Shown piece by piece: positions 24,683-34,800 of a stretch of DNA of 41,029 bases (its first letter is position 1; every line of letters begins with the position of its first letter). The stretch is from positions 1 to 41,029 of IMG/VR virus record IMGVR_UViG_3300009008_003203; one strand, given 5' to 3'. The notes under the pieces are model-generated. The model had not been told where the DNA came from. It saw nothing but the letters and a program-made list of their open reading frames with translations, and ran no database searches. The DNA is from a virus. The translations under genes and the position numbers were made by a program.

Positions 24683-25051
24683 ATGGCTGACAACATCAAA
24701 AGTACACTTCAAAACTTTGAAAAAACAAAAAAGAAAATAGCAGACTTTGAAGAGATCCTCACCAAGATTAAGCATGCCGATGCAAAGAAACGTATATTAT
24801 GGAAAGAGATATATGATAATGCATTAACCGATCGTCAAAATGCTCATATCTTGTTTGTTGAGGCATACACATGCATGACAAATTCATCTGCGGAACATGT
24901 CACCTTGGGTTCTACACTATCGAAATATTTAGAGAGGATGGCAAAATCAAACGAGCAATTATTGAAGCTGGCTGACTTAATTTCAAAGTCAGAATCAGAG
25001 CATAATTCGATAAACGCTGATGAGCTATTTTCGAAAATTCAGGATGAGTGA
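24683..25051 (+). CDS. Small alpha-helical protein of unknown function
   Basis: A 122-residue, highly charged, mainly helical protein with coiled-coil potential in residues 5-35 and 75-105, and a central KKRILWKEIYDNALTDRQNA. It has no membrane segment. It lies between the sigma factor and the baseplate hub candidate. The end (ADELFSKIQDE) is acidic with hydrophobic residues, loosely like the clamp-binding tail of T4 gp33, but the resemblance is too weak to name it. It may equally be a tail or hub assembly factor. AGGTAAG lies before the ATG; its stop overlaps the next ATG (TGATG). Confidence 0.7.
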   Translation: MADNIKSTLQNFEKTKKKIADFEEILTKIKHADAKKRILWKEIYDNALTDRQNAHILFVEAYTCMTNSSAEHVTLGSTLSKYLERMAKSNEQLLKLADLISKSESEHNSINADELFSKIQDE

Positions 25052-26793
25052 TGGCAAAAGGTTCAGGAACTGACGCAGTAGCGAAAATTAATAACCCCAC
25101 CTCGAGCATTGCAGCAGAGGTGGAAGCAGCCCAAACTGCAGGTCCAACACAGGTCCTGCAACGCGCCGTGGTGGTTGAAGTGCTATATGATCTCGCTGCA
25201 TTTACCGAAGATGAATTTACAGAGCTACAAGCGATTGTTTCGACACCAGACCTTTTAGCTTCCACTCCACGGAACTCTATTATAGCTCGACCAGTTACTG
25301 CCGGAGCAGATAAACGAGCGACCGTTGAGAAGGATGAAGAGAGTGGAGAAGAAAAGGGAGTCGTGGGGGTTCTTTGTTACCCTTTCTTTCCGCCCCATCT
25401 GTGTTTTCCAGTTAAGCCCGGAGAACAAGTGTGGCTTATATCTGATTCGCCAGATGTAACAGCGGGAGTTCTCTACTGGATGTGTCGTATTCCAGAAGCA
25501 GACCATATTGATGGTCTCAATTTCACTCATGGTGATAGAAAATTTATTGGTTCGACTGGTGAGAAAAGTTCATCTGAAAAAGCCGCTTCCGCACAAGGCG
25601 AAGAAGTAGCAGAAGCAGCAGAAGTATTTGGGTTCCCTAATGGCCCCGGGGTGCAGGATGCGTATTCCTTGAATGGCGAGCTCGCGTATGAAGATGTTGT
25701 GAACGCTTCGTTGAGTTATATGTCATTTATTCCAGAACCAATTCCTCGCTTTACTAAGAGGCCTGGCGATCTAGTCATTCAAGGCTCAAATAATGCATTG
25801 ATTTGCCTTGGTCAAGATCGCGGATGGACCCATGATTCTAGTAATGCTGCTCGACAAACCTCAGACGGAGCAGAGCAGTCAAATGCAACGTTAGAAGACG
25901 GTGACACGACTAAGGACGCTGAAATAAGCACGGGGGCAGTGGATATTGTTGCTGGAAGAGGACGCTACGATTTTCGAGTGCTTGGCGGCGCGGTAGATGA
26001 TGATCCCGCATTAACATCTTCAAGAACTGTAGAGAACGTACCTCCCGATGAGGGTCGGGAGCCTTATCCAGAAACAAACAAAAACCCTGTTGGGAATGAC
26101 ACAGCTGGCGTAAATCGTTTCGACGGTCCCACAGAGGGAGACCCCGACTTAGAAAATGACGCTGCAAGAGTGTATGTTGCGATGGCAACTGAAGTAGATA
26201 AGAACTTCCATATTGATACTCCTGGAGACACCATCCCGACAGCGATCGATAGCAATGTTAAAGCAGCAGAAGATGAGTCATCTATTGAATATCCCGCTGC
26301 TGTGGTCGTAAAGTCCGATGAGGTGAGAATAATAGCCAGGAAGAAGGACTCGGGGGACCCTGTTAGTGGCGCTCCAGAAATTAATGGTAGCATTAGGCTC
26401 ATTAAGGAGGGGGACGCCAGTGATGATCTGGCTGCTATCTTTATACTTCCTGATGGCACCATTCAAATTAGTGGAAAGCAGATTCTTTTAGGACGTGCTC
26501 ACGCGGACGGCAGAACAAAGTCTATCTACGCAATGCTGGATGGCGGTGATCCCATGGGTCCTGATGATGCTGAACCCTGGGTTCGCTTTTCTGATTTAAA
26601 GAAATTATTTGGTCAACTTTATGAAGCTTTAGACCAGTGTTGTCAAACGCTTCAGACAAATATTTGTCCAATCATTGGACCCAACCCTCAAGTTACTGCC
26701 GCTGCAACGCAGCTTCAAGCAATGTTGAAAATTCATAAGACTCGCACACAAGATTTTGACGAGTTAGCATCTACAAGAATTTGGGGAGAATAA
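25051..26793 (+). CDS. Baseplate hub / tail-tip protein candidate with OB-fold-like N-terminus
   Basis: A 580-residue structural protein; ATG 25051 in a TGATG overlap with AGGATGAG upstream is preferred over GTG 25048. Around residues 95-155 the strings GVLCYPFFPPHLCFPVKPGE, VWLISDSP and GVLYWMCRIP look like the OB-fold of gp5/gpV-type hub proteins. A long acidic, Asp/Glu/Ala-rich middle and an IFILPDGTIQISGKQILLG segment (a short beta repeat of the spike type) follow. The C-terminal ~80 residues are helical with two cysteine-rich turns (DQCCQTL, NICPIIG). I see no lysozyme domain, unlike T4 gp5. Position just before the gp25/gp6 genes supports the hub role, which remains inferred. Confidence 0.6.
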   Translation: MAKGSGTDAVAKINNPTSSIAAEVEAAQTAGPTQVLQRAVVVEVLYDLAAFTEDEFTELQAIVSTPDLLASTPRNSIIARPVTAGADKRATVEKDEESGEEKGVVGVLCYPFFPPHLCFPVKPGEQVWLISDSPDVTAGVLYWMCRIPEADHIDGLNFTHGDRKFIGSTGEKSSSEKAASAQGEEVAEAAEVFGFPNGPGVQDAYSLNGELAYEDVVNASLSYMSFIPEPIPRFTKRPGDLVIQGSNNALICLGQDRGWTHDSSNAARQTSDGAEQSNATLEDGDTTKDAEISTGAVDIVAGRGRYDFRVLGGAVDDDPALTSSRTVENVPPDEGREPYPETNKNPVGNDTAGVNRFDGPTEGDPDLENDAARVYVAMATEVDKNFHIDTPGDTIPTAIDSNVKAAEDESSIEYPAAVVVKSDEVRIIARKKDSGDPVSGAPEINGSIRLIKEGDASDDLAAIFILPDGTIQISGKQILLGRAHADGRTKSIYAMLDGGDPMGPDDAEPWVRFSDLKKLFGQLYEALDQCCQTLQTNICPIIGPNPQVTAAATQLQAMLKIHKTRTQDFDELASTRIWGE

Positions 26794-26796
26794 CCG

Positions 26797-27876
26797 ATGG
26801 CTGAGAAATTTACGTTTGGGCTTGAGTCAGAAGCAGCCGATGCGACAGTCAAATTAATACAAATAGACACGCTCGGAATCAGAGTGACTGCTGCAAACCT
26901 CGCCGCAGTTGCTGCCGCCATGGCCCTCGCCGCAGCCGAAGCCGCTATGGCAGCAGCTGAAGATGAGTTGGCTCTTGCCGAAGCAGCTGAGGCCGCAGCC
27001 CTCGCGGCACTGGCGGGCGGTGCTGAAACACCCGCCGGCCTTCTTCGAGCTTTGCCCCTTCCATTCGGGTCAATTATTCCCGAGCCTCCCGAGATAGCCT
27101 TACCGACGCTTAGCGGAAGCGGCCCTGATGTAGAGGGAGATACAGAGACTGTTGAGATGTTTGCCGCCCTAACAGAGATGAGCGGAATTCAAAAAGAGAT
27201 GGGTGATGCTGTATTCGCAACACTAGACCCAATCCTCCAAGGGCTTGAGGGCGATCTTACGTACGCTGTAGCTGATACCGCAATTTTCGCTGCAGGTATA
27301 ACCGACGAGCCCCATGATACCCGTCCACCGCTTCCTGTATCAGAGGTTGTGCCAAGCATGGCCCGAATGCAATTATTTGACGAGTTTGTATACGCTCTCC
27401 GCCGCGCAACCATGGCCGCCGGAACTGAAGACCCCGAAGCTCCTGGAAAAATTCTTTGTGCATATATGGCATTAGCGGTTGAGAAATTTGTACGTAGAGC
27501 AGTTATTCGGGTGTCATTACCAGATGACAAAATTATATCATTAACCGCTGATCTTAATACCTTCGGGACAAACACAGCTGCAAAATCTGCTGAGAACATT
27601 ACGTTATTCGGTAATCCAAGCTTAACAGAGTGCGACTATAATGGTACCAGCGGCGAACTTGGTTCATACGATCTACAGTCTGCAGATATGTTACTTGGAT
27701 TTAACATCGTTCCGCAGCTCACATTTTATGGTGGTATCGATACACTAAAGGACTACGGGTATAATTTCGATGCTGGAAATAGTGATCCGCTGTATCGAGC
27801 GGAGGGAGGGGAGGTACCCTTGGTGAATCTTCAAGCTATCCTGATGGGCCTTAAAAACGGAATAAACTTTATCTAG
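26797..27876 (+). CDS. Ala-rich virion structural protein, probable tail/baseplate component
   Basis: The 359-residue protein has an extreme Ala/Glu-rich stretch at about residues 30-75 that should form one long helix or coiled coil, then a Pro-rich linker (PLPFGSIIPEPPEIALPTL) and a mixed C-terminal domain. No signal peptide or catalytic motif. Genes before and after are baseplate-type, so a baseplate or hub role is inferred. GGGGAG precedes the ATG by 9 bp. I do not recognise a family. The local G+C is high because of Ala codons. Confidence 0.65.
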   Translation: MAEKFTFGLESEAADATVKLIQIDTLGIRVTAANLAAVAAAMALAAAEAAMAAAEDELALAEAAEAAALAALAGGAETPAGLLRALPLPFGSIIPEPPEIALPTLSGSGPDVEGDTETVEMFAALTEMSGIQKEMGDAVFATLDPILQGLEGDLTYAVADTAIFAAGITDEPHDTRPPLPVSEVVPSMARMQLFDEFVYALRRATMAAGTEDPEAPGKILCAYMALAVEKFVRRAVIRVSLPDDKIISLTADLNTFGTNTAAKSAENITLFGNPSLTECDYNGTSGELGSYDLQSADMLLGFNIVPQLTFYGGIDTLKDYGYNFDAGNSDPLYRAEGGEVPLVNLQAILMGLKNGINFI

Positions 27877-27920
27877 ATGAGGGAATTTATCGGGGTAGAT
27901 AATTAACGTCAGGAGTCGAC

Positions 27921-28427
27921 ATGGCAATAGTCCCAATTGGTAATAGAAAAGTTTATTCTTTCAAGTCTGTAGGGCAAGATGCTGCTGAAAGAAAAAAGTT
28001 TAGAGCGGAGCAGATTAGCGCTAGAAATAAGACGGCTTTTGGTATAAAGACTCCAGTACAATTATCAACTGGAGGTACTGAATTTCTTAAGATGAATTAT
28101 TCTATGGCAGATCAAGTTTCCGATAATTTTAGAAACTTGATTTTGACAAATCATGGAGAGCGGTTGGGGTTTCCAGATTTCGGGGCAAATCTCATGGAAT
28201 TGGCATTCGAGTTACAGAGCGAAGACGGCCAACAGGAAGCTGTTCACCGTATTAGCAAAGCAGCTGGAAAGTATATGCCCTATTTAATACCCAATACTTT
28301 TGAAGCGATTGTTGATCATTTTGATAATCAGACGGTTGCGAAAGTCGGCCTTAGGATAAGTTACGATATTCCGAAACTAAAGGTAAGTAATAGAATTTTA
28401 GAAGTGATCATCTACACTGCGAGTTAA
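27921..28427 (+). CDS. 25: Baseplate wedge protein, gp25-like
   Basis: A 168-residue protein of the GPW/gp25 family. The conserved region is FGIKTPVQL, then DNFRNLILTNHGERLGFPDFGANLMELAFE, with the family's L-x4-GER-x3-P-x-FG pattern (residues ~70-90). It is somewhat longer than T4 gp25 (132) through an N-terminal extension. gp25 forms part of the inner baseplate/sheath initiation ring of contractile tails. CAGGAG lies about 6 bp before the ATG in a 44 bp gap. The gp6-like gene follows after 6 bp, the usual order of contractile-tail modules. Confidence 0.85.
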   Translation: MAIVPIGNRKVYSFKSVGQDAAERKKFRAEQISARNKTAFGIKTPVQLSTGGTEFLKMNYSMADQVSDNFRNLILTNHGERLGFPDFGANLMELAFELQSEDGQQEAVHRISKAAGKYMPYLIPNTFEAIVDHFDNQTVAKVGLRISYDIPKLKVSNRILEVIIYTAS

Positions 28428-28433
28428 TAAAAA

Positions 28434-30278
28434 ATGGCAAATGATATAAAGAAGCAATTAAAGAAAGAGCTACAACGAAATTATCTCGCAAAAGATTTTA
28501 CGGGTTTTAGGAGTGACTTATTGAGTCATGCTAGGGTGTATTTCCCTGACAAAATAAAAGACTTCACAGAAGCTAGTCTTGGGGGTATGCTTTTAGATAT
28601 GGCAGCATTCGTGGGAGACTCGATGTCTTTCTATTTAGACCACCAATTTAATGAGCTAAATTGGTCCACTGCTATTGAAGCTAAAAATGTTAAGAAGCAT
28701 CTACGAAATGCTGGTGTAAAGGTTCGAGGAGCAGCTCCCTCCATTGCAGAGGTAAGGTTTTATTTTGAGATACCAGCAAAGCTATCTGGGACCGAGTACG
28801 GTCCAGACTCTTCTCTTTTGCCCAAGGTGGGTCGAGGCACTAAGTTAGCTTCTGCTAAAGGGGTTCCATTTTCGTTGATAGACGATCTAGACTTTACTGA
28901 GAAAGACTTATTGGGAAACTACCTTTATGATGCGATACTTGTTGAAGTTGATGATGCTGGAGATCCATCCAGCTATGTTGTTAGCATGATCGGAATATGT
29001 CTATCTGGTGAAGAAAAGACTGAGTCAATAAAGATCCCCAATTTGCACAAGCCCTTTCGTACGTTGACATTAGCCGCTGAAAATATCACAGACATCATAA
29101 GCGTAAAGGACAGCGAAGATAATGAATATTACGAGGTAGATAATCTTACACAAGATACTGTGTTTCAGGCTGTGCTTAATACGACTGAAGACGCTGAGCA
29201 GGTGCCTAATAATATTGAAATAATCCCAGCTCCCTACCGCTTTCTTACAATCTATGATTACAATACAAAATTAACGAAACTTCGATTTGGTGGTGGTGAT
29301 GCTCAGACTCTTGATAACGACATTGTTCCTGATCCAGCCGATTTAGCATTGCCAATGTACGGAAAAACTGTAATGAGTAGATTTTCCATTGATCCTGGCT
29401 CGTTATTACAAACACAAACTCTTGGAATAGCACCTAGAAATACAACTCTAAAAATAACATATCGCTACGGTGGAGGGCTAAATCATAACGTGGCTGCCAA
29501 TACAATCAAGACGGTAGACACACTATATCTCACATTCCCCAGCGTCGCAAACGCGACAGGAGCCAATAATGTTAGGGGCTCGGTAGATATTTTGAACGAA
29601 GATCCCGCCTCAGGTGCAGATAATGCTCCAACTCTTGAAGAGCTTCGTGCACAGATTCCAGCGGCGCGTCAAGCCCAGAATAGAATCATTACCAAACCCG
29701 ATTTGGTTTCAAGAATTTATACCTTGCCCAACAAGTTTGGGAGAGTGTATCGTGTAGGTGTACAGCCAAACCCTATAAATTCTTTAGCGTCTCAAATATT
29801 CGTTATTTCAAGAGACAAAAACAAAAAGCTTGGACTAACACCTGATACGCTTAAGAAAAACATGAGAAAATACCTTAATGAATTTCGTGCTGTTAGCGAT
29901 GCATTTGATATTTTAGATGCTCAGATTATTAATTTTGCTCTTGATTTTGTGATTGTAGCTCATCCGGCATCTAATAAGACACAGGTTGCGCAAAAAGCAA
30001 TCCAAGCTTTGGCGAAGATTTTAGACACGAAGAATTTTCAGATCGATATGCCTATTGCGCTTTCAGACATAACAAACACAATCTTAAATACTGACGGGGT
30101 AATTTCTTTGGTGGCACTGGAACTTTCAAATAAGACGGGTACAATCGAAGATCGCGTCTATAGCGATGTTTCATTCAACCCTCAGGCAAACACATACCAA
30201 CAGATGGTGATTGGCCCCGCTGGGTCAATCTTTGAATTGAAGTTTCCAAAATCTGATATAACAGTTTCGGTAAGGTGA
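28434..30278 (+). CDS. 6: Baseplate wedge protein, gp6-like (baseplate J family)
   Basis: A 614-residue protein. The N-terminus NYLAKDFTGFRSDLLSHARVYFP and GGMLLDMAAFVGDSMSFYLDHQFNE is the gp6/baseplate-J signature; AQNRIITKPDLVSRIYTLPNKFGRVYRV at about residues 415-445 is the conserved core of the ring-forming domain. T4 gp6 has 660 residues. It should dimerise and form the inner iris of the baseplate with the gp25-like protein. No odd features; start has only a weak ribosome-binding site. Confidence 0.85.
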   Translation: MANDIKKQLKKELQRNYLAKDFTGFRSDLLSHARVYFPDKIKDFTEASLGGMLLDMAAFVGDSMSFYLDHQFNELNWSTAIEAKNVKKHLRNAGVKVRGAAPSIAEVRFYFEIPAKLSGTEYGPDSSLLPKVGRGTKLASAKGVPFSLIDDLDFTEKDLLGNYLYDAILVEVDDAGDPSSYVVSMIGICLSGEEKTESIKIPNLHKPFRTLTLAAENITDIISVKDSEDNEYYEVDNLTQDTVFQAVLNTTEDAEQVPNNIEIIPAPYRFLTIYDYNTKLTKLRFGGGDAQTLDNDIVPDPADLALPMYGKTVMSRFSIDPGSLLQTQTLGIAPRNTTLKITYRYGGGLNHNVAANTIKTVDTLYLTFPSVANATGANNVRGSVDILNEDPASGADNAPTLEELRAQIPAARQAQNRIITKPDLVSRIYTLPNKFGRVYRVGVQPNPINSLASQIFVISRDKNKKLGLTPDTLKKNMRKYLNEFRAVSDAFDILDAQIINFALDFVIVAHPASNKTQVAQKAIQALAKILDTKNFQIDMPIALSDITNTILNTDGVISLVALELSNKTGTIEDRVYSDVSFNPQANTYQQMVIGPAGSIFELKFPKSDITVSVR

Positions 30279-30284
30279 TTAAGA

Positions 30285-31835
30285 ATGTTTTACATCGTAA
30301 CAGCTAGTTCAGACACTTATATTACAAACAAGATTATAGACAATAACTTTAGAGCGACCGACGCTAACGTAGGAAGAGCCGCAACGTTAGACCTCTTTAA
30401 ACTATACGACGAGTCGGTCTATACATCGGGATCTACGAGGGTTACTTCATCTGTCAGCGAGCTATCGAGAATATTAGTTAAATTTAATTACGACACAATC
30501 CAGACACTAGCAAGCTCATCGCTAGATTTTACTCATTCGAGTTTCAAGGCAGTACTGGAATTAAATGAAATACAAACTGGTGCTCCGGTTCCACGAGATT
30601 TCTGGGTCGTTTCTTATCCGCTAGCGCAGCAGTTCAATGAAGGCTCCGGCCGGGATACATCACGCTTTACTGACGTCGACGCTGCAAACTACACAACTGC
30701 CTCATATTCATCTGGGACACCTGTATTATGGAACACGAGCGGGTCTAACAAAGGTGGATACCTGGGAGACTCTGGGGTCGATTTTATTCTTAGCGGTGCC
30801 ATTGGATCGTCAGTGGTTGATTTTGGAGCCTCTCAATATTTTAAAGAAGGTCCTGGGAAGATCTCTCTTGATGTCACGAATGTAGTGTCTTGTTCACTAG
30901 CCAGCTCAATTCCTAATTTCGGTTTCAGGATAACTTTTAGTGGCTCGTATGACACTGATACAAAGACACGGTTTGCTAAACGTTTTGCATCTAGACATGT
31001 AAGAAATAAGTTGCTATCTCCACGTCTTCTCATTACGTGGAATAATACGATGAAAGATTCACACCTTAATTTCGTATTTAACTCATCTGCTAGTTTATTT
31101 TTACGAAATACCATTGGTGGCACGTCAACCAACCTAAGGTCTGGTTCGGCATTGACTGAGCTGAGTGGTGAAGACTGCATTTTATTAACGCTGGTCAGCG
31201 GCTCGGGTGCTACTGCTTCGTATACATTTATTACTGCATCTCAGCATACTGGCTCCGCCACAAGCGCCGGTATGCCGGGAGTGTACTCTGCTTCATTCGC
31301 GTTGAACCAATTTGATTCATCATTTTTTAAGACGATGAAAGGTAATAATGAACTTACATTTACTGAAATATGGTCATCGCTTGATCGTACTATCGGATAT
31401 ATGACGGGATCGTTAACCGTTAAAAAAACAGCTGTGGCATCTAACGCGTTTGTGAATAGAAAGCTTTTATTCACCGCGACCAATGCATTGCCTGAGTATA
31501 AGCAATATTCTCGTGTTACGATGAGGTTATTTGTAGAAGATGTTGAAGCGCAACGTAAGACAAAGGCGTACAAGCTTCCTCGAGAACTTGAAACGATAAT
31601 TGTTGACAAAGTGTATTACAGGATTCGTGATATCGAGTCTGGCACCATTATGGTTCCCTTCGATGAGATACGTGATTCCACCAGAGTAGCTGTTGATTCT
31701 GCCGGGATGTATATAGACTTTCGTACTTCTGGATTGCCCCACAACAGAAATTACACTATTGACCTACTCGTAAAAGATAGAAACATCTCTGAAATTGTTG
31801 AGCTTAATAACGTATCATTTATGGTTGTTTCTTAA
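30285..31835 (+). CDS. Virion structural protein, possible wedge component
   Basis: A 516-residue Ser/Thr-rich beta protein. The first ~140 residues (ASSDTYITNKI, NVGRAATLDLF, SRILVKFNYDT, then FWVVSYPLAQQFNEGSG) resemble DNRLRE/CBM96-like jelly-roll domains, which bind carbohydrate in other proteins. The C-terminal part ends with LPHNRNYTIDLLVKDRNISEIVELN. Where T4 has gp7 and gp8 after gp6, this gene occupies a similar position, so it could be a gp8-like wedge protein, but I see no direct sequence match. It ends in a 1 bp overlap (TAATG) with the next gene. Confidence 0.65.
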   Translation: MFYIVTASSDTYITNKIIDNNFRATDANVGRAATLDLFKLYDESVYTSGSTRVTSSVSELSRILVKFNYDTIQTLASSSLDFTHSSFKAVLELNEIQTGAPVPRDFWVVSYPLAQQFNEGSGRDTSRFTDVDAANYTTASYSSGTPVLWNTSGSNKGGYLGDSGVDFILSGAIGSSVVDFGASQYFKEGPGKISLDVTNVVSCSLASSIPNFGFRITFSGSYDTDTKTRFAKRFASRHVRNKLLSPRLLITWNNTMKDSHLNFVFNSSASLFLRNTIGGTSTNLRSGSALTELSGEDCILLTLVSGSGATASYTFITASQHTGSATSAGMPGVYSASFALNQFDSSFFKTMKGNNELTFTEIWSSLDRTIGYMTGSLTVKKTAVASNAFVNRKLLFTATNALPEYKQYSRVTMRLFVEDVEAQRKTKAYKLPRELETIIVDKVYYRIRDIESGTIMVPFDEIRDSTRVAVDSAGMYIDFRTSGLPHNRNYTIDLLVKDRNISEIVELNNVSFMVVS

Positions 31836-34800
31836 TGTCAAAAGGCCCAAAGATAAAGCGCGTTTTTGAAAATCAACGACTGTTTACTCCCAAGGTAATC
31901 AGAAGATACACAAATTCATCTGGTGTTCTTAGAAACCAGACAGCTGCCTCGTTATCTGGTTCAGCCCCTACATCTACAACAGGCTCTTTTAGGTATGATC
32001 CCCCCGGATCACCTATGAAGTCCACACAGCAATTGCCGCTTGATTTTTCGCAATTCGAGAACCACACATTTTTTGCATCCGCTGAATCAAATGTTAATGT
32101 CGCTTTTGAAAAAATTGTTAATCAATTTCCTTTTGACGGAACGACTGAGGAATATGAGAATTTTCTAGATGATTTGACTGGTTTCGAAAACTACGTTTTG
32201 GATTCGTTTCCGCACTATGTAGGATACCTAACTTTTGACAACACTGTGCTGGGTTCAGTTGATGGGAAGCATCAATCCATAGAAGTCAAGGATAGGGCCG
32301 GCGTTTTATTTCCTGCTTTATCTAGAATCCGTTCTGCAAAAACTATTTTAGATCCATCTGGTGGCTCATTTTCTGTTGAGTGTAAGTTGTCTTTGCCACC
32401 AGAAGTGAATACAAAACAGATCGTCTTTAGTCATATGAGCGATGGGGGTGTTGGTTATTCTGCATTTTTAGAAGATGGTGATGAAGCTTCCGCAAACATA
32501 AAGTTTGTAGTTGCTAGTGGTTCACATCATATTTCTGCTTCTCATAACTTAGAGAAAGGAGAAGTCTGGCACTCTTTAAGCTTCGTTTATGACCGTGATG
32601 TGACACAAAGAAATGCAAAGATATTAAGTTGTTCTACTGTGATAGCTACGTCGCCACGCTACCGATTTAATAGTCTAAGTACACAAGGTGCTTCTTTTTT
32701 CATCGCAACCGGAAGCACAATCCAGACCGGTGGATCTTATTTCACTCCAGCCGATACATTTGCCGGTTCCATTGACGAATTTAGAGTATTTGCAGGTGTG
32801 AGGCCACCTGGTGATATTGATTATTACATGCAAAGAAATATATTCGCTCGAAAAGATCTAAAGCTGTCTTTTCGTTTTAATGAGCCAACAGGATCATATA
32901 CAAACAATGACGTTGTATTAGACCACTCTGGTATGAGCTTACATTCTAAAATCACAGGGTGGAGGGAAAACCAGATTAGAGTAGTAAATACTGACAATAT
33001 GCCTCCGATGTTATTTGAGGGATCTGTAAAGCATCCAGTACTTTTTCCTTCATACCCCTCTCTCGTTACGCTGAATGAGCAATTGCTATTGTCGGCATCT
33101 CAGTATGATTCCAACAACCCAAACTTAATTACGAAATTAATTCCAGCGCACTATTTGGACGAAGCAGCAGCCTCACTTGCGATATCAGACAATCCTGATG
33201 GTACCCTTATGGATGGAATCTCAGCGATGTCTCCAAGTTATGATGTGCCTGGCGGCGCAAGGTTGGGACAACCACAAATAATCGCGTCTTTGTTGTTTAT
33301 GTGGGCCAGGGAATTTGATATGGTGAAGGCATTTTTAGATCATGTTAGTAATCTAATTTTTGCTGAGTATGATTATAATGAGTCGATAGCTGATCACCTT
33401 TTACCCGTATTAGCAGAACACTACGGGCTAGAATTACCCAACATGTTTCGAAATGCAAAAATGAATCAATTCTTTTCAGGTGAAGAAGTCGTTACTGGAA
33501 AGCTTACAAGAAGTCTTCAATTTGCACAAAATGAAATATGGCGAAGAATTTTAATAAATGTTAGAGAAATAATTTCTTCAAAGGGTACAGTACACGCCAT
33601 CAAGGCATTATTTAGAACTTCCGGGATAGACCCAGACAGAATTTTTAGGTTTGTAGAATATGGTGGCACAACTACTCAACGACTTGGTACGGCTCGAGAA
33701 GTGGCTACTGAGGTTTCAACCTTAATAGATTTCTCAGGTAGTCTGGCACACCAAACATCTGTCACAACAGATGCACAGGGGTTCTACGATAAATATCCGT
33801 CTATCCAAAGTGTGTTTCTGTCTTCTTCTAGAGTTGAGAAGGGATGGCCTCCGCCAGCCGGAGACTTTGTTATGCTCAACAACCAGGTATTGGGCACAGA
33901 TAACACAAATGACGGACTTCAAACATCTGGAAGCTGGACAATCGAAACTCGAGTTAAGTTTCCTTTAGCTCGTGGACTCACTTCAAAACAAAGCTTATTT
34001 AGGCTTCATACCACATCTTCTGGCACGCCACATAACATGATATTGAATCTTGTTGCTACACCACCTACGTCTAGGGCTGTTTATGCGGAGAAGGCTGGGG
34101 AGAAAATTACGCTTTATTGCCGTCCTGGCTTCGGTTCAGACGCACCCTTGATTGAGCTTCCGCTCACCGGCGCAGACATTTTTGATGGACGTGTATGGAT
34201 GATCACTTGTGGTAGGGAAAGATATGATAGGTGTGGTTCGTATGTATCTTCTAGCTATTTTATAAGGGCAACGAAGCAAGAATATGGAAATATTGTTGAA
34301 TATCATACGACATCGTCCTTTTTCGCAGAACAATCGGATCCTCCGTATATGAACTATGGAGAAAATATTTGGCAGTTAAAAGAAGAGCCAGGCTCCAAGG
34401 CTCTGGAAAATGCGAGTGGTTCATTTTTAGCTTTCGGAAATCAGAGCATTACAACTACCGGTATAAATTTCCTGAATAACGCTGCTGCTGTGACAAATAA
34501 TGATGCTAGAACAACGTTATTTCAAGGGTTAATGGGGCATACTCGTTTTTGGTCTGAAGCTTTAGACGAGCAAGAAACAAAAGAGCACTTATTAAATTTT
34601 CGATCGCTGGGTGTCCGAAACCCTCTTGTGAATTTCGGTTTCACACCTGATGTAACAGGATCGTTCGAAAAGCTTCGCTTGAATATATCATCCGATCAGC
34701 CATCCACAGAGAGTAACGATACCGGCGGTCTCTTTTTAATAGATTTCTCTCAGAACTTTAATCTATCTGGGTCTCAGTATTATCTACCAGCATCCGGATC

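Noticed and set aside
26064-26462. A minus-strand frame of 132 codons inside the hub candidate
   Set aside because: It is a shadow of a well-supported + strand gene; the low-complexity Ser/Thr/Ala content reflects the opposite strand.
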